From a virus: 64,000 nucleotides of DNA. A model generated the notes under the pieces. It saw only the letters and a list, made by a program, of their open reading frames with translations. It did no database searches and was not told where the DNA came from. Positions 9,004 through 16,860 of the stretch are shown piece after piece. How positions within the stretch are numbered: position 1 is the stretch's first letter; each line of letters opens with the position of its first letter. The position numbers and the translations under genes are program-made. The stretch lies in IMG/VR virus record IMGVR_UViG_3300025000_000091, positions 1-64,000 of that record, one strand, 5' to 3'.

Positions 9004-11112
9004 GTGAAAAAATTAATAGTTGTTTTATTTATATTATTTTATTATTCAATCGTGATGGCCGCTGGGCCACCAGCCATCCCTCCCCCCTGCCGCGCCCCCA
9101 TCCCCTACAACGCGGAGTCCTGGCAGGCGCAATATGCAAACTGCTACGCTCCGGCTACCGCAGTTGCGGCAAAGATCGAAACCCTTGCCGGTGGTCACGA
9201 TGCGGTAACTCTCGCCGCCAGCCTGACTGACATTTTTGGTATCTCAGCGGGTCAGGAGTTGAGCGCGGATGTGCAGGTGGCGAATTATGTGCTTGCCGGG
9301 CCGACCTCCGGGGCAGCCGCCGCGCCTACTTTCAGGGCTTTGGTGGCTGATGATATTCCGGACTTGTCGGGGACGTATGAGCCTGCCGGGATTACCGAGT
9401 CAGATATTTCCGATCTTGGGGCGTATCTCACTGCTGAAACTGATCCAACAGCCTTGCTCACTGCAGGAACCGATAACGTCAAAGACACGCATGTTGATTG
9501 GGGCTCCGGTGCTGGGCAGGTAAATCTTGCCGATATCCCTGGGGGGACCGCGCCGGCCAATGCCTTCGATTTTGCATCTGCCACATGGCGGCTTCCTGCA
9601 GCCAATGCGGACCCAACCGCGACCGCCGGGTATCTTGTCCATGACACGACAGTGACCAATCATGCGCACGGTGCAGTCAGGTGGCATGACGGTACGAATA
9701 TCCGGCAGGCTGTGGATATGGTAGCGGCAACGGCTGAAGGATGTACAGACGATCAGGTCGTAGCCTACGATGCCGACGCAGATTTGTTTTACTGCAAGGC
9801 CGAAGCTGCTGGGGCTGGTGATTTCCTGGCAGACGGCTCGGTTGCCATGACAGGCGCCCCCGTCCCCAACGCCGCAAACACCATTGCACTCGGCTCCGCA
9901 ACGGTAGAATGGGCTGATGTCTTCTTCGGTGACGGCGCGGTGATATCCGGGCAGAATGACCAGAGCGCAACACTTACCTCTTCCGCCTCCCTGTGGACCG
10001 CGAACAACTTTGCAGTTGACACACAGTTCAAGTTGCCTTCGTCCAACGCTGACGTAACGGCTACAGCTGGGTATACCAGGCACGACTCGACTGTAACCAA
10101 TTTTACCGGCGGTGCGTTGAGATACTACAACGGGGCGGCGACTAAACAACTGCTCGACATGACCGCTGCAACGGCTGAGGGTTGCACTGATGACTATGTC
10201 GTGGCCTATGACGCCGATGCTGATCTTTGGTACTGCAAGGCCGATGGTGGTGCCGGGGCGTTTACCGCTGCAGTGACAACCGCTATTACCCCGACAACAC
10301 CTATCGTGCTGGACGAAGCAACGGGGGACGAAAAGGCTTTGAATTTGTCGTATACAACGAATAAGGCGACAAGTGGAGCTGACTACGGACTGTATATCAA
10401 CCAAACCGATACATCATCCCCTGGTACATCATATTTGATTTGGTCTGGAAAGGATGGAACGTCAAGATTTAATGTATCAAATGCTGGTGATTCCGTTATT
10501 TCGGGGGGCCTTACGACCGCTGGATTTGTTGGGCCACTAATAAAACATGGATCAAATAATAGCACTCTGGCTATTAACGGGACCAATACATACAACAATA
10601 CGGATAACGGAGTCGAATTTTTTGGAGGATCAGGGCATACACTAACGCAAGGGACCGGCGAGACCTTTAATGGTGTAGCAATACTCCCAATATATAACCA
10701 GACTGATACTGCCGGGGCTAATGATTTGTTTATCAACCGGACAGAAACAGCCATTGGTACTGGCGAGCATAACATTGTTAATTTACAGGTTGGTGGTACT
10801 CCGCAACTTAGGATAACAAATAAATCGCACATTGTATCATCTGGGGCTGATCCGGCTGTATCGTCGTGCGGGACATCTCCGACAATCACAGGTTCAGATA
10901 CATCAGGGATTGTAACAGTTGGCGGAGGGGGCGCGGTTACTGCATGCACAGTAACTTTCGCGTCTGCATTTACAGCTGAACCGTCATGCATAGTTATTCC
11001 TCAAGCTAACGTAACATCATACTTATCAGCATCGTCAACCTCCGCAATAACAGTTACATTTTCTGGCGATATACAAAGTGGAAAATTCAATTATTTATGC
11101 GTTGGGTTATGA
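9004..11112 (+). CDS. Exported tail-fibre-like protein with internal repeats
   Basis: 702 residues from a GTG start behind a strong aaaggagg Shine-Dalgarno. Residues 1-20 form a signal peptide very like that of the gene before. From about residue 20 the DNA changes abruptly from AT-rich to GC-rich. The body has Ala/Thr/Asp-rich fibre-like repeats, including two copies of a unit ending GCTDDxVVAYDADADLxYCKA (see repeat entry). The C-terminus (GDIQSGKFNYLCVGL) resembles fibre C-termini that end in a NYxC strand. Large - strand frames inside it are GC-driven shadows. Confidence 0.75.
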   Translation: MKKLIVVLFILFYYSIVMAAGPPAIPPPCRAPIPYNAESWQAQYANCYAPATAVAAKIETLAGGHDAVTLAASLTDIFGISAGQELSADVQVANYVLAGPTSGAAAAPTFRALVADDIPDLSGTYEPAGITESDISDLGAYLTAETDPTALLTAGTDNVKDTHVDWGSGAGQVNLADIPGGTAPANAFDFASATWRLPAANADPTATAGYLVHDTTVTNHAHGAVRWHDGTNIRQAVDMVAATAEGCTDDQVVAYDADADLFYCKAEAAGAGDFLADGSVAMTGAPVPNAANTIALGSATVEWADVFFGDGAVISGQNDQSATLTSSASLWTANNFAVDTQFKLPSSNADVTATAGYTRHDSTVTNFTGGALRYYNGAATKQLLDMTAATAEGCTDDYVVAYDADADLWYCKADGGAGAFTAAVTTAITPTTPIVLDEATGDEKALNLSYTTNKATSGADYGLYINQTDTSSPGTSYLIWSGKDGTSRFNVSNAGDSVISGGLTTAGFVGPLIKHGSNNSTLAINGTNTYNNTDNGVEFFGGSGHTLTQGTGETFNGVAILPIYNQTDTAGANDLFINRTETAIGTGEHNIVNLQVGGTPQLRITNKSHIVSSGADPAVSSCGTSPTITGSDTSGIVTVGGGGAVTACTVTFASAFTAEPSCIVIPQANVTSYLSASSTSAITVTFSGDIQSGKFNYLCVGL
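9592..10245 (+). repeat. Two-copy internal repeat in the fibre gene
   Basis: A unit of about 71 codons occurs at about 9592-9804 and again at about 10033-10245. Both copies encode LP-x-x-NAD-x-TATAGY...HD-x-TVTN, then G-A-x-R-x-(H/Y), then AATAEGCTDD and AYDADADL. The nucleotide copies have diverged, so the duplication is old or has been shuffled between fibres. Confidence 0.8.
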
Positions 11113-11130
11113 GATACATGCTATATACCC

Positions 11131-11706
11131 GTGGTCACGGAGAATATAGTTATGGCCGGGGATAGCAAAACAGACGCTACCTGGCCTAATTCGTGGCCGA
11201 GTGATCTTGATGCTGCTGTAAACGTTGAAGAAGAAACAGGCTGGACACATTTTAACATCGGGATTTCTGGTGCTACTGTTGCCAGTTTTCTTGCTGTGAT
11301 AGATGACAAAATCGCCGAAATAGACGATCCTGAGAATACTAAAAAAATATTAATTAATTTTGGGGTAAACGATCAAGCGAGTATTGATTTTGACAATGCT
11401 GGTGAAGTTGCGGTATGGGTATCTGACTATGAAAGTCTTATAGACCAACTGGCTACTGTATGCCCAAACGCTGATTTTTATTTGAGCCGACCGTGGGCAC
11501 GAATAGGAACAGAGTGGAATCAAATAGCGGCGGCAATAGGCACCATTGTATCTGATCGTCCGTTGATAGCACATTTGGGAGATGATGAGCGAGTATGGCT
11601 TGAGGGCGGGGATGATGGGGCAACGATGACTACAGATGGAACGCATTATAGCGCAGCGGGACAGGCCGAAAAGACTGCTCAGATGATGACGGTGCTGGGG
11701 TATTAA
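11131..11706 (+). CDS. SGNH/GDSL-family esterase, fibre-associated
   Basis: 191 residues carrying the SGNH blocks. Block I is MAGDSKTD with the catalytic Ser near residue 12. A Gly-containing ISGAT lies near 45-49. Block III is NFGVND with Asn near 80. Block V is DGTHYS with Asp/His near 169/172. Such enzymes remove acetyl or acyl groups, and phages use them on host polysaccharide. The GTG at 11131 keeps the first beta strand; the ATG at 11152 has a better Shine-Dalgarno but would remove it. The frame is the same as the fibre's and stays open back to the fibre's TGA. Confidence 0.8.
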   Translation: MVTENIVMAGDSKTDATWPNSWPSDLDAAVNVEEETGWTHFNIGISGATVASFLAVIDDKIAEIDDPENTKKILINFGVNDQASIDFDNAGEVAVWVSDYESLIDQLATVCPNADFYLSRPWARIGTEWNQIAAAIGTIVSDRPLIAHLGDDERVWLEGGDDGATMTTDGTHYSAAGQAEKTAQMMTVLGY

Positions 11707-11708
11707 CA

Positions 11709-12290
11709 ATGACCACCTGGGATAAATGGGCAATAGCCGTAATTCTCGCCCTCCTCCTGACGCTTGCTGTCCAGGCTCATGGCACCGTGATCGAAGGGGC
11801 CTACGAGGGCTGCACCTGGGAGTGGCACCCGTGGGCAATGAACGCAGCTTTCTGGGATGCGCCCGATCAGTTCTACGAGATCGCACATGGTGGGCCGCAG
11901 CTTATCACCCCGCTGTGCAGCAGACCGGATATCACCCCGGACCAGCTTACCGGGTACCGACTGGGATTCTTCGCGAGCTGCGACGGGATGTGCTCGGTTG
12001 CTGATGGGACTTTTGCGGAGTCGGCAGATGAATCGGTTGGCTACTGCAATATGTCTGAGTCGGAGTGCGGCGAGTGCTGGCCGCAAACAGTAGCTTGGCA
12101 GGATACTTTTTACCGAGAGATGAGCAACGGCGCAGGGGCACAAGCAGCATTTGACGCGGCGATGAACGCGGTACCGGCCTGTCTGCCATGTTTGAGATAT
12201 CACAAAAAGCGGGTACCGGAGCAGGTGAACGAAACTCAGGTTGTACTGGCTACGGTAATTATTCCGTGGCTGATGCGGGGGAGAGAATGA
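11709..12290 (+). CDS. Cys-rich membrane/exported protein
   Basis: 193 residues. Residues 8-24 form a hydrophobic signal anchor (AIAVILALLLTLAVQA), followed by an outside domain with about ten Cys, including CDGMC, CGEC and CLPC. Disulphides in the periplasm are plausible. A second hydrophobic stretch near the C-terminus (VVLATVIIPWLM) could be another membrane segment. It overlaps the next gene by ATGA. Function unknown; position suggests the fibre/lysis region. Confidence 0.6.
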   Translation: MTTWDKWAIAVILALLLTLAVQAHGTVIEGAYEGCTWEWHPWAMNAAFWDAPDQFYEIAHGGPQLITPLCSRPDITPDQLTGYRLGFFASCDGMCSVADGTFAESADESVGYCNMSESECGECWPQTVAWQDTFYREMSNGAGAQAAFDAAMNAVPACLPCLRYHKKRVPEQVNETQVVLATVIIPWLMRGRE

Positions 12291-12484
12291 AAATCAAACT
12301 CAGCGGCAAGGTTAAAAGTCCCCTCGGATCATGCCCGTACTGCAAGAAGCAGATTGTCGGAGAGCAGTTTATCAAGACCGCGACCGAGAAGAAGATGATC
12401 GGGCCGTGCCCGAACTGCGGGGAGCTGCTGCGGTATTATATCATCAATCCTCACGTTTTTGTGAAGTATAAGGAGAAAAAATGA
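12287..12484 (+). CDS. Small zinc-ribbon protein
   Basis: 65 residues from an ATG that overlaps the previous TGA and has GGGGAGAG just upstream. It contains two CPxC knuckles, CPYC and CPNC, about 24 residues apart, the pattern of a zinc ribbon. It is basic overall. It overlaps the following exported gene by four bases. Confidence 0.7.
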   Translation: MKIKLSGKVKSPLGSCPYCKKQIVGEQFIKTATEKKMIGPCPNCGELLRYYIINPHVFVKYKEKK

Positions 12485-13266
12485 AACGACTTATCATTTT
12501 ATCGCTGGCAATATTCATCACCTGCGGTTCAGCGTATGCAAAGGGCACGCTTCCCGGTGGCTGGTTCGACGGCAAGCCGGTGAATCCGCCAGTTACCCCT
12601 CCGCCTGTAACTCCTCCACCTCCAGTGCAGACATCAGTTACGGAGCAAGGGGTGAAGGCTGTTTTCTCGGCTGAAACAGATTGGTACTTCCCCAAGCCGA
12701 TTGCGGACTATGGCAAGTTTGATCTCTTTATTGGGGTTGACGGTGCGTACAAAAAGTACACCATTTCGATGGCCTATAAGGACTCTCAAGTTGAAGTTCG
12801 CAACTCGGAGACTCGGCGGACGATGGTTGTAATCGCTCCTGCCAGCTTCCGGGACAAGAAAGCGTATATCAGCTATCCCAGCGGCGAGACTGTTACTCCT
12901 CCACCAGTTACCCCTCCGGTAACGCCTCCTGCTGATGGTGCGGTAGAATCAAAGCGGTTCGCCCACATCAATCACATGAGTTGGAATGGCCAAGGCACCA
13001 CGATTGTATTCTGTGCCGGGGATGATGTGACCAGTGTGACCTTTCATGATACCGCATTTCACTTCCATATGAAAGACGGACTTGACAAGGGCGTAGGCCG
13101 GGAGCAGTGGACGAATCACTACTTCCAGAAAAAGAGCGAAACGCAGACCGCTGGCCTGTTCGTCTGGACCATCGGCGGGAAGAAGTATCAGCACTATTCA
13201 GACGGGCGCGGGGACGGGCTGGCTGATTACCAGAAGCATACCGGAGAGTGTTACCACAAATATTGA
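12481..13266 (+). CDS. Exported protein with two Pro-rich VTPP linkers
   Basis: 261 residues with a signal peptide (MKRLIILSLAIFITCGSAYA). Two repetitive Thr-Pro-Pro/VTPP linkers (about residues 35-50 and 138-150) separate two small beta-rich domains. The last domain has clustered His/Cys (HFHMK, CYHKY). Pro-rich spacers are typical of proteins that cross the periplasm or attach domains at a surface. No catalytic motif recognised. Confidence 0.65.
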   Translation: MKRLIILSLAIFITCGSAYAKGTLPGGWFDGKPVNPPVTPPPVTPPPPVQTSVTEQGVKAVFSAETDWYFPKPIADYGKFDLFIGVDGAYKKYTISMAYKDSQVEVRNSETRRTMVVIAPASFRDKKAYISYPSGETVTPPPVTPPVTPPADGAVESKRFAHINHMSWNGQGTTIVFCAGDDVTSVTFHDTAFHFHMKDGLDKGVGREQWTNHYFQKKSETQTAGLFVWTIGGKKYQHYSDGRGDGLADYQKHTGECYHKY

Positions 13267-13460
13267 TGGTCAAAATGAAAAAATGCCCGTGGTGCAAAGC
13301 AGAGCCGGAACCGCTTGGGGAAATAGCATTTGCCATAAACCACAAACCGGACTGCTTCCTATCGCTGAACAACCAGGAATGGAATATCAACGAGGACGAA
13401 GGGGCGCGGATGATTGTGCAAAGGTATGACGTTAAAATTTGGAACAGGAGGGGCTTATGA
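13266..13460 (+). CDS. Lar-like zinc-binding small protein
   Basis: 64 residues starting at the ATG that overlaps the previous TGA. The N-terminal KKCPWCKAEP and a later HKPDCFLS resemble the CPFCG...CxxC pattern of Lar-type restriction-alleviation proteins and related phage zinc fingers. The match is short, so an anti-restriction role is inference only. Confidence 0.55.
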   Translation: MVKMKKCPWCKAEPEPLGEIAFAINHKPDCFLSLNNQEWNINEDEGARMIVQRYDVKIWNRRGL

Positions 13461-13675
13461 GATACCTGATACTGATTGCGGTGATGATGCTGGCCGGGTG
13501 CGCAAACTCAAGCCGAAACCTGACGATTCATGTTCACGAAGGCGGGACATTTATGATCTGCCACAGTCCGTTTTCTACGGAGGTCATGAAGTCGAACACC
13601 GACGAGCGGGCGACGAATACCCCTGACATCAAACCGGAAGTTACCATTCCACTGGTTCCGGGAGGTGGGCTATGA
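13457..13675 (+). CDS. Small lipoprotein
   Basis: 72 residues with a lipoprotein signal: MRYLILIAVMMLAGC, a lipobox LAGC with Cys at residue 15. It lies just before the holin candidate and overlaps both neighbours by four bases. An outer-membrane spanin role (Rz1-like) is possible given the lysis context, but the mature part is not Pro-rich. Confidence 0.6.
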   Translation: MRYLILIAVMMLAGCANSSRNLTIHVHEGGTFMICHSPFSTEVMKSNTDERATNTPDIKPEVTIPLVPGGGL

Positions 13676-13872
13676 ACATTTTTGAGCAAGCATGGGAGTT
13701 CTTCAGCGGGAAGAAAGTTGCAATCGGTTCACTTCTTTTTACTGTATCAGTAATTCTAAGGAATTATTTTCCTCATCTTATCATTTGGGCTGGCGTCTGT
13801 GATGAGTTGGGGCTGCTGTTCGTAGGTGGTGGGTTTGCACACAAGGCAGTAAAGGCGAATCGCGGCGAATAG
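13672..13872 (+). CDS. Holin candidate
   Basis: 66 residues with two hydrophobic segments (about residues 16-34 and 37-55) joined by a short turn and followed by a basic tail (HKAVKANRGE). Size, topology and location between a small lipoprotein and the other lysis genes fit a small holin. A strong ggaggtgg Shine-Dalgarno precedes the ATG. No sequence family is recognised with certainty. Confidence 0.55.
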   Translation: MNIFEQAWEFFSGKKVAIGSLLFTVSVILRNYFPHLIIWAGVCDELGLLFVGGGFAHKAVKANRGE

Positions 13873-13874
13873 TC

Positions 13875-14321
13875 ATGTTCGACACCTACGATCTCATCAC
13901 TCTTGATGGTGTACCCTTCATCGTTCGCAAGGGCATAGAGGTTCCATACAAGACGTTGAGCGAGTTCCCTGATTGCTGCGGGGCAGGACAAGGGTTTTGG
14001 GAGAAAGTCGTACCAGAGCGCATTTGGTTCCTCAGGATAAGCCCTGCTTGCTATTTCCACGACACTGATATGGAAATGACTGAGCCGACGCAAGACGGGT
14101 TCACGTTGATGAATAGGCTCTTCTTGCTAAACACGCTTTCCATCATAGACAACAAATCGAGGTGGGAATGGTTGAAGATGTTGCGCCGACAGACGGCTAT
14201 GGTCTATTACAGCGGTGTCAATACAAAATTGGCATTGGGCCAGATATTCTGGGAATTGAAGCAGAAACAAAAAGAAATAGGCCTCTGGCCTGACTTCAAC
14301 AATGAGGCGCTCAAACCATGA
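13875..14321 (+). CDS. Phospholipase A2-like protein
   Basis: 148 residues. A DCCGAGQG loop (residues 33-40) and a later ISPACYFHD helix (residues 55-63) match the arrangement of a Gly-rich loop and a C-x-x-HD helix found in prokaryotic and phage phospholipase A2-like proteins; the His62-Asp63 pair would be catalytic. There is no signal peptide. In a lysis region it could attack membrane lipids. Only the short motifs support this. Confidence 0.5.
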   Translation: MFDTYDLITLDGVPFIVRKGIEVPYKTLSEFPDCCGAGQGFWEKVVPERIWFLRISPACYFHDTDMEMTEPTQDGFTLMNRLFLLNTLSIIDNKSRWEWLKMLRRQTAMVYYSGVNTKLALGQIFWELKQKQKEIGLWPDFNNEALKP

Positions 14322-14527
14322 AAATGAAAAAGAACGACAAGATTTACGTGAGCAACACAGGCCTGGAATGGGAGAAGCGGTATTTCTCACATTGGAAAAA
14401 TGGTACGGCAGTCTGCTTCACCAATGGCTGTACTTCTTGGTCCGCGGACGGGACGGCGAGTTGGGAATTTTGGAAAGACGAACAGGGGCGGACTAAGTCA
14501 ATACCAAAAAAGTACGCTCGTAAGTAG
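14318..14527 (+). CDS. Hypothetical small Trp-rich protein
   Basis: 69 residues overlapping the previous stop by four bases. It is basic, with several Trp and two Cys (VCFTNGCTSW). No membrane segment. Not recognised beyond being a small lysis-region protein. Confidence 0.5.
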   Translation: MKMKKNDKIYVSNTGLEWEKRYFSHWKNGTAVCFTNGCTSWSADGTASWEFWKDEQGRTKSIPKKYARK

Positions 14528-14591
14528 TCCGGGCAAAGGGAATAAAAATGAAAGCTCGCGAGCCTCAACAGGCCGGGCAAAGGAGCTGGGG

Positions 14592-15062
14592 ATGAACATT
14601 GAACTTTCGGTGGTGGTAACTGTTTTGTCTGCTGCTGTAACAATCGGAACGGTAATCTCACTTGACCGTAGACGGGCAAGAGCCGAGGGGGCAAAGGATC
14701 AGCAATTTGAGGATATGCGGGCAACTGTATCCAAACTTGAGGACATGCGGGCAACCGTGTCTAAACTTGATGATATGCGCCAAACTGTATCAAGTCACGG
14801 CAGGGAGATCACGGCGCTTAAAGAGCATTGCATAACTTGGTCCGACCACGAAGCTGATTCAGTTAAATGTCGGAAGGCTATTTTTGATAAAGTGACAGAC
14901 GTATCAGTAAGGCAGGATGAGATGGACCATTCCCGCGACAAGGCCAGGGAAGAAGACCAACGGTGGAAAGATACTGACCAGCGCTGGAAAACAAACATCC
15001 TGGTTTACTTGGGTAGAATAGCAAACAAGCTTGAAATCCCACCGATCAATCACGAAGCATGA
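14592..15062 (+). CDS. Membrane-anchored coiled-coil protein (i-spanin-like candidate)
   Basis: 156 residues from the ATG behind aggagctgggg. One N-terminal membrane segment (about 4-24) is followed by charged coiled coil. Three tandem 10-residue units with the core DMR(A/Q)TVSKL start near residue 40. N-anchored coiled coils in lysis cassettes often serve as inner-membrane spanins, and the small lipoprotein at 13457 could be the partner, but the two genes are not adjacent. A holin-accessory role is the alternative. Confidence 0.5.
   Translation: MNIELSVVVTVLSAAVTIGTVISLDRRRARAEGAKDQQFEDMRATVSKLEDMRATVSKLDDMRQTVSSHGREITALKEHCITWSDHEADSVKCRKAIFDKVTDVSVRQDEMDHSRDKAREEDQRWKDTDQRWKTNILVYLGRIANKLEIPPINHEA
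14709..14798 (+). repeat. Three tandem 30-bp repeats
   Basis: Units at 14709-14738, 14739-14768 and 14769-14798 encode (E/D)DMRATVSKL-type decapeptides. The first two differ at a few synonymous positions and the third has drifted more. In-frame 30-bp steps change coiled-coil length without breaking the gene. Confidence 0.85.
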
Positions 15063-15178
15063 CCAGGCTCACAAAACAATATCTGATAATTGGCGGATCG
15101 ATCCTCGGCCCGGTCCTGACGTTCATTTATTTCTGGTTCTGCGGGTACGAATCTACCTGCTGGTGGTGTTTTTTATGA
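15059..15178 (+). CDS. 39-residue membrane peptide
   Basis: A short frame with an ATG overlapping the previous TGA and its own TGA overlapping the next ATG. It encodes a single hydrophobic helix (YLIIGGSILGPVLTFIYFWF) and ends in a Cys/Trp-rich tail (CWWCF). Tight coupling on both sides makes it likely to be translated. Size and site suggest a lysis-related membrane peptide. Confidence 0.5.
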   Translation: MTRLTKQYLIIGGSILGPVLTFIYFWFCGYESTCWWCFL

Positions 15179-15564
15179 TGTTGTCGCTCAGATTTTGCAA
15201 AATATTGACAACAATCTGTTTTATGGCTCATGCGGTGACCACAAGTGCAATTGCCGGCCATCCCTTGCCGGAATCCTTTTTCCAAAAGAAATGGTGTGAT
15301 GCCCACGGCGGGAAGGTGGTCACCATCCAGAGCAAGGAGATTGATTGCCTGACCGATACCCACGCGGTTGAGGTGGAGTTCGCAGGGTTCAAGCATTACG
15401 AAGCCATGGGGCAGGCCCTCAGGTACATGCGGTTGTCCGGGAGGGACAGGGGCGGCATTCTGTTTATCCTGGAGAACCCGGCGAATGTGCGGTTTGTCGA
15501 AGAGACGAAAAAGGATATTCGACACCACGGCCTGCCAATAGACGTTTGGACAATCAGGCCATGA
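15175..15564 (+). CDS. Exported nuclease-like protein
   Basis: 129 residues with an N-terminal signal segment (cleavage probably after T-S-A-I-A-G). The mature part contains DCLTDTHAVEVEFA and later GILFILE, a D...E-x-E arrangement like PD-(D/E)xK nucleases. Related small exported proteins with LTDxHAxEV(D)FAxxxxEAIGQAL are common in proteobacterial phages. Start chosen by overlap with the previous stop; the next in-frame ATG (15178) is equally possible. A periplasmic nuclease is a hypothesis. Confidence 0.5.
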   Translation: MMLSLRFCKILTTICFMAHAVTTSAIAGHPLPESFFQKKWCDAHGGKVVTIQSKEIDCLTDTHAVEVEFAGFKHYEAMGQALRYMRLSGRDRGGILFILENPANVRFVEETKKDIRHHGLPIDVWTIRP

Positions 15565-15752
15565 AATTCATCCTCTGCGCTGGGCCAGCCTGCACGATGT
15601 GCGAATGCTGTGAGGAATGGGTACCCGGTTTTGTCTCGATGTATGGGGGGCGGCAGATTGTTTGCAGGCGCAGCGATGATATTGAGGAGCTGATACTCAC
15701 GGCAAAGGCGTGTTGCCCGCAGGAGTGTATTTATTTCAGGGAGATCGAATGA
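15561..15752 (+). CDS. Small Cys-rich protein
   Basis: 63 residues with eight Cys (CxxxCTMCECC, CR, CCPQEC), suggesting a metal-binding or disulphide-rich fold. It overlaps both neighbours by four bases, just before the endolysin. Function unknown. Confidence 0.55.
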   Translation: MKFILCAGPACTMCECCEEWVPGFVSMYGGRQIVCRRSDDIEELILTAKACCPQECIYFREIE

Positions 15753-16132
15753 ACGCAAAATGGATTGATTGGCTGTTCTGGCTGACCATCAACCTCTATT
15801 TTGAGGCGCGGGGCGAATCGAATGAGGGACGCATTGCAATCTGTCATGTCGTGCTGAACAGGGCACAGCGACGGAAGCAGGACGTGGAAGAGGTAATTAG
15901 GGCGTCGCAACAGTTCTCATGGTACAATGGCGGATCTATCCCGGCAATCAAATCGCCGCAGGAAATGATTAAATGTGCGGTGTCTGTGGTGGATGCCTTT
16001 GCAGAGCGGCTGACTGGATTTACCCTGCACGGCGCTGATCATTATTTCAATCCTTCCGTTGTCAGGCCACCCTGGGCCGCGAGTATGGCACTGGTGAAAA
16101 AGATTGGAAACCACGAATTCTACCGGAGTTAA
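15749..16132 (+). CDS. Endolysin, SleB-type cell wall hydrolase
   Basis: 127 residues from an ATG behind agggagat. The segment INLYFEARGES..GRIAICHVVLNR (residues 14-38) is the signature of the SleB/CwlJ hydrolase family (Hydrolase_2), with the Glu in FEARGES as the expected catalytic residue. It covers the whole catalytic domain without a binding domain and has no signal peptide, so it probably needs a holin. These enzymes cleave the glycan strands of peptidoglycan. Confidence 0.85.
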   Translation: MNAKWIDWLFWLTINLYFEARGESNEGRIAICHVVLNRAQRRKQDVEEVIRASQQFSWYNGGSIPAIKSPQEMIKCAVSVVDAFAERLTGFTLHGADHYFNPSVVRPPWAASMALVKKIGNHEFYRS

Positions 16133-16238
16133 GAAACCTCCGAAACAGAAAATATTGAATCTTGTTCCGCTGATTGAACGGCGGCGGGAAGAGAAGCACC
16201 GTAAAATGATGAAAGCTCTGAAGGAAATGAATCAATAG
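16104..16238 (+). CDS. Possible 44-residue basic peptide
   Basis: A TTG-started frame overlaps the end of the endolysin and runs to TAG 16236-16238. It encodes a Lys/Arg-rich helix (KKPPKQK, ERRREEKHRK, MMKALKEM). There is no strong Shine-Dalgarno. It fills the space before the terminator, but could be fortuitous. Confidence 0.3.
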   Translation: METTNSTGVKKPPKQKILNLVPLIERRREEKHRKMMKALKEMNQ

Positions 16239-16266
16239 TTCCGTCCTACACCTCCTCGGGACGGTT

Positions 16267-16308
16267 GCCCCATGCTGGACCTCCCTCCCGGCGTGGGGCG
16301 TTTTATTT
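16267..16308 (+). terminator. Rho-independent terminator ending the late operon
   Basis: The stem gccccatgc (16267-16275) pairs with gcgtggggc (16291-16299), with one G-T wobble, and is followed by TTTTATTT at 16301-16308. It lies exactly where the rightward late genes meet the leftward early genes. There is no T-run on the other side, so it acts on the + strand. Confidence 0.8.
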
Positions 16309-16524
16309 CACCCTGGCCTTGTCGGATATCTCTCCCTTCAGCCCACAGAAAAAACACTCAACCAATGTGGGGAGCGACGTATATTCGTGATGATTAACCT
16401 CACCGCACCGGGCGCACAACACCTCCATGCACAACATTTTTTTAATTCCGTCTGGGCGTGAAATAACCACAGCCTCAACCGGAGCGCCAACCTCTCCGCT
16501 TTTCTCATTCGCTTCCGTGTCCAT
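16303..16524 (-). CDS. Zinc-ribbon protein
   Basis: 73 residues from the ATG behind ggagggag (an upstream ATG at 16536 is less well placed). It has CARC and CFFC knuckles about 20 residues apart, a zinc ribbon. GC-rich like the block to its left although on the opposite strand. It is the last gene of the leftward transcription unit. Confidence 0.6.
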   Translation of the reverse strand: MDTEANEKSGEVGAPVEAVVISRPDGIKKMLCMEVLCARCGEVNHHEYTSLPTLVECFFCGLKGEISDKARVK

Positions 16525-16535
16525 TGCTCCCTCCA

Positions 16536-16847
16536 TTATTTCAGCCCCTCCCTGGCCTTGTCGGCTATATCCATAAATTTTGTCAATATAGCAATGGTTT
16601 CTATCTCCCTCAGCGCCTCATCCTTCTGCGCAAGCTCGGCTTCGAGCTGCTGGATGCGGGCGGCCAGGCCAGCAACAATTCTTTCCGTTTCATTCCTATC
16701 ATATCCAGCAAGCAACCCTGATCCATCATTGTGCTGATATTGCCTTAAAGCAGGAACAAGCAAGGTCAGTGTTGATGTGTTTAATTTTTCTTTACTCCCT
16801 GGCGCGTCCCAATCTACCCCATCCATTATGCTATCAGTATAGTGCAT
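16536..16847 (-). CDS. Hypothetical protein with C-terminal coiled coil
   Basis: 103 residues behind a strong aaggagggg Shine-Dalgarno. The first half is Asp/Asn-rich (MDGVDWDAPGSKEK), the second a helical heptad pattern (AARIQQLEAELAQKDEALREIE). Phages carry many such small early proteins of unknown role. GC-rich, like its neighbour. Confidence 0.6.
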   Translation of the reverse strand: MHYTDSIMDGVDWDAPGSKEKLNTSTLTLLVPALRQYQHNDGSGLLAGYDRNETERIVAGLAARIQQLEAELAQKDEALREIETIAILTKFMDIADKAREGLK

Positions 16848-16860
16848 ATCCCCTCCTTAA

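Noticed and set aside
9400-10404. Long - strand open frame (334 codons) opposite the fibre gene
   Set aside because: It lies in GC-rich repeated coding sequence where antisense frames stay open by composition; no Shine-Dalgarno, no recognisable domain, and the + strand frame has a clear leader, repeats and fibre-type end.
10383-10991. - strand frame of 202 codons opposite the fibre C-terminus
   Set aside because: Pro/Val/Ser-rich shadow without start signal; same reasoning as for the other antisense frames of the GC-rich block.
11703-12203. - strand frame of 166 codons opposite the Cys-rich membrane protein
   Set aside because: The + strand gene has a signal anchor and four-base coupling with the next gene; the antisense frame shows no domain or start signal.
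16267-16308. Bidirectional terminator between the converging operons
   Set aside because: Only the + strand side has a T-run after the stem; the - strand side continues AACCG.
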